Shown here piece by piece: positions 41,857-50,091 of a stretch of DNA of 64,000 nt; within the stretch, counting starts at the first letter, position 1; each line of letters starts with the position of its first letter. A model generated the notes under the pieces. It was not told where the DNA came from. It ran no database searches and was given only the letters and a program-made list of their open reading frames with translations. This DNA comes from an uncultured Mycoplasmatota bacterium. Lineage in GTDB: Bacteria > Bacillota_I > Bacilli_A > RF39 > UBA660. Made by a program: the position numbers and the translations under genes. The stretch is taken from positions 62,001 through 126,000 of the forward strand of contig CALEBF010000002.1 of the NCBI GenBank assembly GCA_937944975.1, given 5' to 3'.

Positions 41857-42658
41857 ATTATGGATCGATCAAGTCGAGGCAGAATTATACGTTGATTACT
41901 TGTGTTATGCAAAAGATAGTCAACTCTCTAAAGAGATGTTATTACGACTCAAGAATCCAGATTATTCAGAGGCGTTATATCATTTGTTATTAACGGTTGT
42001 ACCAGAAGATGTAGATATTTCTGAGAAAATTCGTCATAGACTGCTTTTATTACTAGAATTAATAGAGATTTATTTTCCACATGACGCATTATTTTCTGAT
42101 GCTATCATTATTTATTGGAAAGAGGCACTGTTTCAAAAACAAGGAGTAAAAGAAACTAAAATAGAAGCAAGAGAAAAACTACAATTTTTAAGTTGTATCG
42201 ATGTAAAAGAACCTGACGAGCAAGAGAGAAGATATGACGAGGAAAGGGCAAGAGAATATGCTTTTTTCCGATTTCTCTGTCAAATAGATTTAACAGAGAG
42301 AGGAAAGAATGGAGTTTATCTATATGCGGACTATATTCTTGATCCTTATTTACCAGCAATTATCGATGATTGGTATAACCGATTTCCCGCAATATTTAGA
42401 ATTGACGAAATGGCCGAAAAGATCGTATTTTTATTATCATCTCGTAGTGCTCTTACGAGTGCGAAGATAGAAGATTCTATTGATTTCGAGGTAGAGATAG
42501 AAGAGGAAATCTTTCAGCATCAATATTCAAAAGAAGAAATAAAAAAAGTTCAATCACTCGACCCGAGCGGATTCGTGGATGATCTATTAAATGATATACA
42601 AACAATGCTGGCATTATATGATCAAAGTAATATGCCACAGAAAAAAATAATGGCTTAG
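41834..42658 (+). CDS. Tandem paralogue 1 of an unknown family
   Basis: I do not recognise this 274-residue acidic, mainly helical protein; it has no signal or membrane segment. It shares length and layout with the next three products: an N-terminal helix with YVDYLCYAK (about residue 18), helices through residue 200, a short beta hairpin near 215-230 (SIDFEVEIEEE), then a final helix with DDLLNDIQTM. Its start overlaps the end of lon by 23 bases and is preceded by GAAGGAAAAG, so it is translated with lon. A role with lon or in spore assembly is possible from position only. Confidence 0.72.
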   Translation: MILREIDELWIDQVEAELYVDYLCYAKDSQLSKEMLLRLKNPDYSEALYHLLLTVVPEDVDISEKIRHRLLLLLELIEIYFPHDALFSDAIIIYWKEALFQKQGVKETKIEAREKLQFLSCIDVKEPDEQERRYDEERAREYAFFRFLCQIDLTERGKNGVYLYADYILDPYLPAIIDDWYNRFPAIFRIDEMAEKIVFLLSSRSALTSAKIEDSIDFEVEIEEEIFQHQYSKEEIKKVQSLDPSGFVDDLLNDIQTMLALYDQSNMPQKKIMA

Positions 42659-42668
42659 GAGGTATAAT

Positions 42669-43487
42669 ATGGCACGACACACAAACGAAGAAATAGAGTA
42701 TGCATACGACCAAGCAAATATTGAAAATGTTTTACAATACTTTTGCTATGCAAACCCAATTCAATATAGAATTGATGAAGATTCATTATTACTATCGACT
42801 GATTTTGTAATGGAACTATTTGATTTAATCACATCATATTATGAAAATAAAAATATTTCAAAATCGATTCGCAATAATTTAATTAGTTTGATCAATCATA
42901 TGGGAAGAGTTGCTCCACAATATGAGACGATTGCTCAGCCAGGGCTTTTAGAAGAGTTAAAACAGGCTTTAAGACAAAGTACGGAAGAGAACAAAGAATC
43001 GAGTGAATATATGCTTTTTTGTGATACGCGAGAAGACATGATTAGTAAGGAAGAGTACAAAATTCATAAGGAACAATACAGAGAGGAATTATATGGCTTC
43101 TTATTAGATGAGACCTATTTTTTTGATCATTGTTGTATGCCTGATTTGGATGTTGAAAATTTGATTACGCTAGCGCGTAGACCAGATGTTTTATCGATGG
43201 TTTATCGTTTTATTGAAAAACATAAAATATTGATAGAAGCGCCTTTATGTCACGATCGATTACAGTTATTACTTTTTGTACGAGACTCTATGGAACGAGC
43301 TACGACATCTCTTAAATTTCGATTTACGGAACAAAACGGCCATGAAACGATAGTTCAAGTAGATCATGCATTATTTTCAAATTTATATCATTATCATGAC
43401 GCGTCAGAGCTAAAGGAACTCAAACACAATTTAGAAAGTTATCATAGAGGAGAAGTTCCGGTAAGAAAAAGAATGGATTTAAACTAG
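42669..43487 (+). CDS. Tandem paralogue 2 of an unknown family
   Basis: The 272-residue product has the same layout as its neighbours: an early YFCYAN motif (about residue 24, compare YLCYAK in paralogue 1), a long helical middle and a beta hairpin at about 215-238 (SLKFRFTEQNG then TIVQVD), then a terminal helix rich in glutamate and lysine. Sequence identity to the others is low, so this is an old duplication. It starts 10 bases after paralogue 1 with TAGGAGGTATAAT as ribosome site. The function is unknown. Confidence 0.72.
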   Translation: MARHTNEEIEYAYDQANIENVLQYFCYANPIQYRIDEDSLLLSTDFVMELFDLITSYYENKNISKSIRNNLISLINHMGRVAPQYETIAQPGLLEELKQALRQSTEENKESSEYMLFCDTREDMISKEEYKIHKEQYREELYGFLLDETYFFDHCCMPDLDVENLITLARRPDVLSMVYRFIEKHKILIEAPLCHDRLQLLLFVRDSMERATTSLKFRFTEQNGHETIVQVDHALFSNLYHYHDASELKELKHNLESYHRGEVPVRKRMDLN

Positions 43488-43501
43488 AAAAGAAGGATTT
43501 T

Positions 43502-44314
43502 ATGAAAAATGAGGAATATGAGGAATATAGGAAAGTAGTTGTAGGTTGCTATGTAGAATATCTAATATGTATACCAGAACTTTTAGAATTGAATATGCTT
43601 GGGAACTTTTTGTGTACTGATTTGGTCGCCCAGAAAAAACTTCAAGAGATCATAATGGAAATGGATGAAAAGAAGAATTGTGGAATAGAAAAGAAAAGTC
43701 GTTTGAGAAAGTTATGTACTGTTGCATATCGTTATGCAAAAGAAAAAAAGTGGTCGAGGGAACAAGAAATGTATCAGATGTTAGCTTGTAAGATCAATAC
43801 GTTGTCAAGTGAAAATTACGAAACTTTTTATCGTCGACAATTTTTAGATATTTTAGATGTTTCTATGCAGGAGAATGTCTTAGAAAGTCATACAGCAAGA
43901 GAGTTAGAATTTACATTAGATCAAATGAAATGTTTACAATATATTTGTTTGGTAGATTTATCGAAAGTAGAAAACATTCTTCCACAGATTGAGTATTATG
44001 TAAAATATCCCTTTACAAGTTATATGGCTGACATGTTGTTAGATCAGTATCCTATACTTGTTACAAATGATGCTTTTTATTACTTTATGAAGCATGTATA
44101 TATGACACGACTTGCTTTTTTAACGACGATGCAGCAGTCTATCGATGTTGCATGGATGGGGCAAAGTGTAACAATTACGTGTACAGATGAAGAATATGAT
44201 GATTTATATTATTTTGATCCAATTGAACATCAAGAGAGTTCTTTTCAAACGTTAGAAGAACTTCGTGATCAATGGACAAAACCACATAGTGGAAAATCTA
44301 TGTTGATAAGTTAA
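43502..44314 (+). CDS. Tandem paralogue 3 of an unknown family
   Basis: This 270-residue protein again shows an early helix with YVEYLICIP (about residue 18), a helical middle and a beta hairpin at about 213-232 (SIDVAWMGQSVTITC), followed by YYFDP and a final helix LEELRDQW. It has several cysteines but no metal-binding spacing that I recognise. It starts 14 bases after paralogue 2, preceded by AAGAAGGATTTT. The function is unknown. Confidence 0.72.
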   Translation: MKNEEYEEYRKVVVGCYVEYLICIPELLELNMLGNFLCTDLVAQKKLQEIIMEMDEKKNCGIEKKSRLRKLCTVAYRYAKEKKWSREQEMYQMLACKINTLSSENYETFYRRQFLDILDVSMQENVLESHTARELEFTLDQMKCLQYICLVDLSKVENILPQIEYYVKYPFTSYMADMLLDQYPILVTNDAFYYFMKHVYMTRLAFLTTMQQSIDVAWMGQSVTITCTDEEYDDLYYFDPIEHQESSFQTLEELRDQWTKPHSGKSMLIS

Positions 44315-44324
44315 GGAGAGTAGT

Positions 44325-45140
44325 ATGTTAGAAGATAGAGAGTATATGACGCAAGATAGATTTGACGTATGGTTGAACGCAAAATTATATCAACCGGATT
44401 TTCAGATTGACGAGACATTTTTAAGAGAACTTTTTCAATTTGAGACGGATGAGTTTTTCATAGATTTTCTATATCATGTGTTTGTTGGCAAATATATGGG
44501 AGGTTATCCAAAGGAACATTTAGTGGACTTACTCTGTGAAATACAGTCGGTCCCACATTTGATAGATCATGAGAGAACGTTATATCAAACGGATCGATTA
44601 GTAGATATGATTGAGCATGCTGATGATCATAATAGGTATTGGTATTATAAAAATTGGAAATATACACATCTTTTAAACGATTCTTATAATTATAGTTTAT
44701 TGGAAGAAGATATTTATGAGTTGATCATTTTGGAAAATGAAGTTCTCCATTATCTAGATGAGAAAGTTTTATATGATCTAGAAGAAGAAAAAGATTTTCA
44801 AAAAGGGCAAAGACTGGAGCGCACATTTCAAAGGTTGTTACATTCCACGCATACGACGTGTGCGATCCAAGCTTTGATTTACGATGTTGAAGAATTGATT
44901 GTAGATAACGATTATTATACTGAAATCATGAAATTACTAGAAGGAAGAAAACAAATTTTAACTTCTTCTCAAGAAGATAAAATTGAAAGTAGATCTCTAT
45001 CTCTTTTTCATGATGGAAGATTGATAACTGTAGACTATGGAGATACAGAGTCTAATATAGATAAAACTGTACGATATATGGATCAAGTGTATAAGGAAGA
45101 TTATGGAAGCGAAAGATATCAAAATACATTATTTCATTAA
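44325..45140 (+). CDS. Tandem paralogue 4 of an unknown family
   Basis: The 271-residue product closes the tandem array. It is very acidic and rich in tyrosine, with helical segments and the same late beta hairpin (SLSLFHDGRLITVDYG, about residues 228-243) before a final helix. It is the most divergent of the four: the early YLCYA-like motif is reduced to WLNAKLYQP. It starts 10 bases after paralogue 3 after AAGGAGAGT. A terminator follows, so the operon is lon plus these four genes. Confidence 0.7.
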   Translation: MLEDREYMTQDRFDVWLNAKLYQPDFQIDETFLRELFQFETDEFFIDFLYHVFVGKYMGGYPKEHLVDLLCEIQSVPHLIDHERTLYQTDRLVDMIEHADDHNRYWYYKNWKYTHLLNDSYNYSLLEEDIYELIILENEVLHYLDEKVLYDLEEEKDFQKGQRLERTFQRLLHSTHTTCAIQALIYDVEELIVDNDYYTEIMKLLEGRKQILTSSQEDKIESRSLSLFHDGRLITVDYGDTESNIDKTVRYMDQVYKEDYGSERYQNTLFH

Positions 45141-45169
45141 ATAGATAGTTCTAGGCTATCTATTTTTTT
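45141..45169 (+). terminator. Terminator of the lon operon
   Basis: ATAGATAG and CTATCTAT pair around a short loop and are followed by seven T. Confidence 0.8.
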
Positions 45170-45202
45170 CATATATTGTAGTAAATGTGGAGGGAGAGAA
45201 TT

Positions 45203-45931
45203 ATGAAAAAGATAATACCATTTAAAAAGGAGATCGTATTTAAAACGAATTTAGCAGAAGTTACGAGTATTTCTCTAGAACATTCCCTGCATGTAGAGAA
45301 TGATCAATTGATTACTGGATCTTTCGAAGTCAGTGGGGAATATAAAATATCGGATAATAGTGCAACGACAGACGTATTTTCATTTGAGTTACCATTTGAT
45401 ATCGAAATGGATGATCGCTATGATTTATCTGGGTGCTCGGTAGATATTCATGATTTTTATTATGAGATTATCAATAATAGTATTTTGGCTGTCAATATAG
45501 AAGTAAGTGTTTCTAATTTCAAAGAAAAACCATTGATAGAAGAGGAGGAAGAAGAATTGCAAGAGGTAACACGTACGATTACACCGTTAGAGGCAGATTT
45601 GGTAAGAGAAGAAATAGAACCTGCATCAGAAGTATCAGAAAAGATAGAAGAACCAGAAGAAAATTCTAACAAGGGAAGATGTGTCGAGGAAGAAACATCA
45701 GAAGATTTACCAAAAGAGAGAATTGGAACTTTGTTTGATTCTTTTGACGAGACGAAAGAAACGTATGCCACATATAAAGTATATATTGTAAGAGAAGGGG
45801 ATACGTTAGAATCCATTTTAGAAAAGTACAACACGACAAAAGAAATTCTAGAACCATACAACCAATTATCAGAACTACAACTCGGAATGAAATTAATCAT
45901 TCCGCAGACAGAGCATGCGACAAATATTTGA
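45203..45931 (+). CDS. SpoVID-like LysM protein
   Basis: The 242-residue protein has an N-terminal beta domain (about residues 5-105: EIVFKTNLAEVTSISLEHSLHVENDQLITGSFEVSGEYK) that matches the SpoVID N-terminal pattern of a hydrophobic start, a LxxISLxP-like strand and GxxxxxGEY. An acidic linker of about 90 residues follows, then a LysM domain at about 192-236 (VREGDTLESILEKYNTTKEIL, LQLGMKLIIPQ). SpoVID directs spore-coat encasement in Bacillus. The overlap with a CotS/YsxE-like gene, as in Bacillus, strengthens the call. ATG 45203 follows GGAGGGAGAG. Confidence 0.75.
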   Translation: MKKIIPFKKEIVFKTNLAEVTSISLEHSLHVENDQLITGSFEVSGEYKISDNSATTDVFSFELPFDIEMDDRYDLSGCSVDIHDFYYEIINNSILAVNIEVSVSNFKEKPLIEEEEEELQEVTRTITPLEADLVREEIEPASEVSEKIEEPEENSNKGRCVEEETSEDLPKERIGTLFDSFDETKETYATYKVYIVREGDTLESILEKYNTTKEILEPYNQLSELQLGMKLIIPQTEHATNI

Positions 45932-46808
45932 CGTACTTGAGCGTTATCAAATTAAGCCTAAAAAGTATGTGATGAAAGGAAAAGCGACCTTGATCGAAAC
46001 ATCGGAAGGTCGCTTTGCAATCAAAGAGAAAAATCGTTCTGAAAATGGGAAAATTTTGCAGTATTTGAATTCTAGAAATTTCGATTATTATCCCAAAGTA
46101 AAGATCGAAGATGATAGTTACGAAATTCGGGAGTGCATCGAAGATATCAATATGCCAAGAGATCAGAAGATTGCTGATCTTATCGATCTCGTTAGTTTAT
46201 TACATAATAAGACGACACATTACAAGGAAGTAGATGAAGATGACTATAAGATCATTTTCGAAGATATCAAGAATAATATCGCGTATTTAACAGAGTATTA
46301 TAACGATATCATCTCTATTATCGAGACGAAAGTTTTTATGAGTCCGAGTGAATATTTATTCGCACGCAATGTAAGTAAAATCTACTCTTGTCTTCACTAT
46401 TGTGATGTGGAACTAGATCATTGGTATGATTTGATGAAAGAAAAAAGAAAACAACGCGTTGTCGTGTTGCATAATAATTTATCTTTAGATCATTTTTTAA
46501 GAAACCAAAGCTCGTATTTGATTAGTTGGGAGAAAGCTAAAATTGGAATTCCTATTTTTGATTTATACAAGCTTTATAAAAGACATGGTTTAGAATTTGA
46601 ATTTGGAGAGCTTTTAAAACAGTACGAGAGAAATTACCCATTACAAAAAGAAGAGAGAATGTTATTTTTTATTTTAATCTCTCTTCCAGATAAAATAGAA
46701 TTTACAGCGTCAGAGTATAAGATGTGCCATATCGTGAGTGATTTTATCGATTCGCTATATAAGACAGAACAATTGATTTCACCATATTATGCGGAACAAG
46801 GAAAATAA
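45915..46808 (+). CDS. CotS/YsxE-like spore-coat kinase-fold protein
   Basis: The 297-residue product shows an aminoglycoside-phosphotransferase-like fold: a glycine-poor N-lobe with LIETSEGRFAIKEKN (lysine equivalent) and a C-lobe with RVVVLHNNLSLDHFLRN, corresponding to the catalytic loop HxDxxxxN, where the aspartate is replaced (HNNLSLDHF), then YLISWEKAKIGIPIFDLYKLYKR. Loss of the catalytic aspartate is also seen in spore-coat members of this fold. It overlaps the SpoVID-like gene by 17 bases, exactly as ysxE follows spoVID in Bacillus. Activity as a kinase is doubtful. Confidence 0.78.
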   Translation: MRQIFDVLERYQIKPKKYVMKGKATLIETSEGRFAIKEKNRSENGKILQYLNSRNFDYYPKVKIEDDSYEIRECIEDINMPRDQKIADLIDLVSLLHNKTTHYKEVDEDDYKIIFEDIKNNIAYLTEYYNDIISIIETKVFMSPSEYLFARNVSKIYSCLHYCDVELDHWYDLMKEKRKQRVVVLHNNLSLDHFLRNQSSYLISWEKAKIGIPIFDLYKLYKRHGLEFEFGELLKQYERNYPLQKEERMLFFILISLPDKIEFTASEYKMCHIVSDFIDSLYKTEQLISPYYAEQGK

Positions 46809-46955
46809 GAAGAAGATGAAGAATAATAAAAATAAAAATAAATTAAAACGAGTAATTAGAATAAAGCATAATAGGAATTGATATACGAGTAATACAAAAC
46901 ACGCACCACAGCATAGACACCATTTTGTACGTCCACACCACCAATTATTTCTCAT
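46779..46955 (-). CDS. Candidate small Cys/Trp-rich membrane protein
   Basis: A 58-residue minus-strand frame starts at ATG 46955, four bases after AGGTGG. It begins with asparagine, tryptophan and cysteine (WWCGRTKWCLCCGAC) and continues with one long hydrophobic stretch of phenylalanine, leucine and isoleucine. Six cysteines fall in the first 20 residues or shortly after. Its 3' end overlaps the end of the YsxE-like gene by 30 bases. The tail is encoded by a low-complexity AT tract, so chance is possible. A weak promoter (TTGTCA, 17 bases, TATGCA) lies upstream. Confidence 0.4.
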   Translation of the reverse strand: MRNNWWCGRTKWCLCCGACFVLLVYQFLLCFILITRFNLFLFLLFFIFFLFSLFRIIW

Positions 46956-47047
46956 AATACCACCTAATCATAGAGTATGCATACTTTTAGGATTGGTATA
47001 TGACAAGGCCTAGAAAATGTTTTCAAACATTTTCTTTTTCTATACAA

Positions 47048-47070
47048 CGAACGAATGTTTGTGGTATAAT
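47048..47070 (+). promoter_or_regulatory. dinB promoter with LexA-like box
   Basis: An extended -10, TGGTATAAT (47062-47070), overlaps a LexA-like box at 47048-47061 that reads CGAAC, four bases, GTTTG, with one mismatch to the Bacillus box CGAAC-N4-GTTCG. Confidence 0.65.
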
Positions 47071-47085
47071 ATGATTGGTGGTAAT

Positions 47086-48300
47086 ATGGAACGAATTATC
47101 TTTCATATCGATGTCAATAATGCGTTTTTATCGTGGAGTGCAATCGATCTACTCAATCACGGTTCTAAATTAGATATTCGTGATTCTTATGCCGTGATTG
47201 GGGGAGATGAAAAATCTCGTCATGGGATCGTTCTTGCAAAGTCGATGCCGGCGAAAAAGCGTGGTGTAAAAACAGGAGAGTCTCTCTATCAAGCGAGGAA
47301 GAAAGTTCCAGCACTTAAGATGTATCCTCCAAATTATCTTTGGTATCAGAAAATGTCCAAGTCATTATTTGAACTGTTGAGTAAGTATACAGATGATATC
47401 GAAGTTGCTAGTATCGATGAATGTTATCTAGACTACGGAAAAGTAAAGAAGTTATATGGTGATGAAATCGAATTTGCCTATCGGTTGAAAGAGGAAGTTT
47501 ATAATACACTTGGGTTTACTGTCAATATTGGTATTGCCAATAATAAATTGTGTGCGAAAATGGCAAGTGATTTTTCAAAACCGAATAAAGTACATACGCT
47601 TTATCAATCCGAAGTAGAAAAGAAGATGTATCCACTGCCGATAGGAGATTTGTTTGGAGTTGGAAGACGTACGTGTGAGAAGTTATTAAAATTAGGAATT
47701 CATACCATTGGCGATTTAGCACACGCAGATCCAAAGCGATTGAATCCATATCTAAAGAATCAAAGTATCGATTTTATAAGAAGAGCACAAGGATACGATG
47801 ATTCACCAGTTTTAAAAAACGAAGGAGATCCGAAAGGAATTAGTAATTCTGTTACACTTCCTAGAGATTTGAACGATTTAGAGGAAATGAATTTTATCAT
47901 TCATGGGATTGTCGAAAATGTAACGCGAAGTCTTAGAAAACAGAAAAAGTATGCATCGGTCGTTGCGATTATTATCAAAGATAAGTTTTTTAAATCGTAT
48001 TCCCATCAACGAAAACTCAAAAATGCAACGGACTTGAGTGAGGAAATTTATCAAGTCGCGAAAGAACTATTAAAAGAATGCTGGAATCACGAACCAGTGC
48101 GATTACTAGGAGTACGATTAGATCAATTAACGGAAGAAAACCATCATCAAGTTTCTCTTTTCGAAAGTGTCGACAATCGAGAACGTGATACGAAATTAGA
48201 ACACTTGATCGATGCGATTCAGGATAAATATGGGGATCGAGCAATCAAGAAGGCAACTTTAATCGATCATCCAGTAAAGAAAAAATATTTAAATCATTAG
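47086..48300 (+). CDS. dinB: DNA polymerase IV (Y-family)
   Basis: This 404-residue translesion polymerase shows the palm-domain motif FHIDVNNAFLSW (catalytic aspartate, about residue 7), SIDECYLDYG with the paired acidic residues (about 106), NIGIANNKLCAKMASDFSKP, the helix-hairpin-helix GVGRRTCEKLLKLGIHTIGDLA and a little-finger domain. A beta-clamp-binding peptide is likely near QVSLFE (about 357). ATG 47086 follows GGTGGTAAT. The LexA-like box in its promoter fits damage induction. Confidence 0.95.
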   Translation: MERIIFHIDVNNAFLSWSAIDLLNHGSKLDIRDSYAVIGGDEKSRHGIVLAKSMPAKKRGVKTGESLYQARKKVPALKMYPPNYLWYQKMSKSLFELLSKYTDDIEVASIDECYLDYGKVKKLYGDEIEFAYRLKEEVYNTLGFTVNIGIANNKLCAKMASDFSKPNKVHTLYQSEVEKKMYPLPIGDLFGVGRRTCEKLLKLGIHTIGDLAHADPKRLNPYLKNQSIDFIRRAQGYDDSPVLKNEGDPKGISNSVTLPRDLNDLEEMNFIIHGIVENVTRSLRKQKKYASVVAIIIKDKFFKSYSHQRKLKNATDLSEEIYQVAKELLKECWNHEPVRLLGVRLDQLTEENHHQVSLFESVDNRERDTKLEHLIDAIQDKYGDRAIKKATLIDHPVKKKYLNH

Positions 48301-48316
48301 TTAGTTAGGTGATAAT

Positions 48317-49423
48317 ATGCCAAAAGCAATCTATATTCACATTCCGTTTTGTAAACATATTTGTTCCTATTGTGACTTTTGTAAGTTTTTCTATCGTAGT
48401 GATTGGGTAGAAGAGTATCTCATTGCATTAGAAAAAGAATTTCAGAGTTATCACATCGAGAATAAAGTTAGAACGATCTATATTGGTGGAGGGACACCGA
48501 GTGTTTTATCTGTACAACAATTAAAGAAATTGTTTGAAATGATCGCTACGATTCCAAGAGAAGTCGATTATGAATATACGATCGAATGTAATGTCGAAAC
48601 GATGAGTATGGAAAAGTTGAAGCTTATGAAACAATATGGAATCAATCGTATTAGTTATGGAGTGGAGACGACACATGGAAGGCATTTAAAAAACTTGGAA
48701 CGAGCGCATACGTTTGACATGGTGAAAGATTGGATCGATAAGACCAAAGAGATTGGAATTCAAAATATTAGTGTCGATCTTATCTATGCACTTCCAACGG
48801 AAACGTTAGAAGAAGTAAAAGAAGATGTCGATCGTATTTTATCTTTAGATGTTCCTCATGTATCGATGTATTCATTGATCATTGAAGAACATACAAAATT
48901 TAGTGCTAGGAATGTACAATCGATCTCTGAAGATCTAGATTACGAGATGTATCAGTATATTTGTAATACACTAAAACAACATGGATATGAACACTATGAA
49001 GTCAGTAATTTTGCTCGCCCTCATTTCTCATCAAGACATAATCTCGTCTATTGGAACAACGAAGAATATTACGGTATAGGGTTAGGCGCGAGTGGATATA
49101 TTGGAAATGTACGATATACGAATACGCGAAGTTTGAATCAATATTTTAGTGGAGCATATCGGAAAGAAGAGGAAGTACTTTCTTTACAAGAGACGATAGA
49201 AAATGAAATGATGCTTGGACTTCGTAAGATGAAAGGGGTATCACAGCATCGATTTTTTGAAAAATATCAAAGAAAGATGGAAGATGTTTTTCCGATTGAA
49301 ACGTTGTTAGAACAAAAAAAGCTAGAGCAGAAAGAAGATTATATTTCGATTCCGAAAGATAAGATATATGTATCAAATGAAATTTTGTTAGAATTGTTTG
49401 ACGGGATTGTTGAAGATGCGTGA
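48317..49423 (+). CDS. hemW: Radical-SAM HemW-like protein
   Basis: The 368-residue protein has the HemW signature: AIYIHIPFCKHICSYCDFCKF with the CX3CX2C cluster (and the extra cysteine after it) at about residues 12-22, TIYIGGGTPSVL at about 54, ISVDLIYALPTETLEE and the C-terminal HemW domain. HemW is a heme chaperone rather than a coproporphyrinogen oxidase. No heme-synthesis gene is in the window, so its client is unclear. It starts 16 bases after dinB and is probably cotranscribed. Confidence 0.93.
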   Translation: MPKAIYIHIPFCKHICSYCDFCKFFYRSDWVEEYLIALEKEFQSYHIENKVRTIYIGGGTPSVLSVQQLKKLFEMIATIPREVDYEYTIECNVETMSMEKLKLMKQYGINRISYGVETTHGRHLKNLERAHTFDMVKDWIDKTKEIGIQNISVDLIYALPTETLEEVKEDVDRILSLDVPHVSMYSLIIEEHTKFSARNVQSISEDLDYEMYQYICNTLKQHGYEHYEVSNFARPHFSSRHNLVYWNNEEYYGIGLGASGYIGNVRYTNTRSLNQYFSGAYRKEEEVLSLQETIENEMMLGLRKMKGVSQHRFFEKYQRKMEDVFPIETLLEQKKLEQKEDYISIPKDKIYVSNEILLELFDGIVEDA

Positions 49424-49427
49424 AATA

Positions 49428-49436
49428 TGATACACT
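49428..49436 (+). promoter_or_regulatory. Extended -10 promoter
   Basis: TGATACACT, with TTGTTG about 18 bases upstream, lies before the HD-domain gene. Confidence 0.45.
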
Positions 49437-49459
49437 AAGATTTAGGAAGGTAGTTATAT

Positions 49460-50044
49460 ATGAATGAAGATAAAATAAAAATGTTTCAAAGAGAAATCGG
49501 ATATATTAAAAGCGATCGATATCGCGAGAATATTAAAAAATTAATTTCTTGGTTACCTGATTATTTTTTCGAAGTTCCAGCAAGTTCTACGGGAAAATAT
49601 CATCCAAAATATGCATTAGGCGAGGGTGGTCTCGTTCGTCATACAAAGGCCGCTGTCAGAATTGCCTATGAGCTTTTGAACGATGAAAGCATTGGATATC
49701 AATTTAAGAAGGAAGAAAAAGATGTCATCTTGATGGCACTTCTTTTACACGATGGGCTAAAGCATGGTGAACCGAAAGAGAAATATGTTCGATTTGATCA
49801 TCCATTGCTTATTTGTCATATGATCGAAAGTCATGCAGAGGAACTAACACTTACAGAAAATGAGATCAAGGCGATCGTGAATATGATTTCTAGCCATATG
49901 GGCCCTTGGAATAAAGATTACGATGGAAACGAAGTTTTACCTGTGCCTTCGAATCGTTATCAAAGATTTGTACACATGTGTGATTTCTTAGCAAGTCGAA
50001 AATTTTTAGAAGTTCCATTTGAAGAAAATGAAATTGTCGATTGA
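49460..50044 (+). CDS. HD-domain protein, 194 residues
   Basis: The product has the HD-domain metal residues: GGLVRHTKAAV (about residue 55-62), LLLHDGLKHG (about 96), ISSHMGPWNKD (histidine, about 143) and HMCDFLASRKFLE (aspartate, about 176). The glycine-rich GKYHPKYALGEGG before the first histidine resembles phage and gut-bacterial HD hydrolases. Such proteins hydrolyse nucleotides or nucleic acid ends; the substrate is unknown. The thyX promoter begins inside its last codon. Confidence 0.85.
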   Translation: MNEDKIKMFQREIGYIKSDRYRENIKKLISWLPDYFFEVPASSTGKYHPKYALGEGGLVRHTKAAVRIAYELLNDESIGYQFKKEEKDVILMALLLHDGLKHGEPKEKYVRFDHPLLICHMIESHAEELTLTENEIKAIVNMISSHMGPWNKDYDGNEVLPVPSNRYQRFVHMCDFLASRKFLEVPFEENEIVD

Positions 50045-50069
50045 CACGAACACTTGTTCTATGTATAAT
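50041..50069 (+). promoter_or_regulatory. Consensus promoter of thyX-tmk with LexA-like box
   Basis: A perfect TTGACA and a perfect TATAAT are spaced by exactly 17 bases. The spacer holds 50047-50060, CGAAC, four bases, GTTCT, one mismatch from the Bacillus LexA box. The -35 box overlaps the stop codon of the preceding gene. Confidence 0.75.
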
Positions 50070-50091
50070 GAGATTGAAGGTAGGTGTAACG

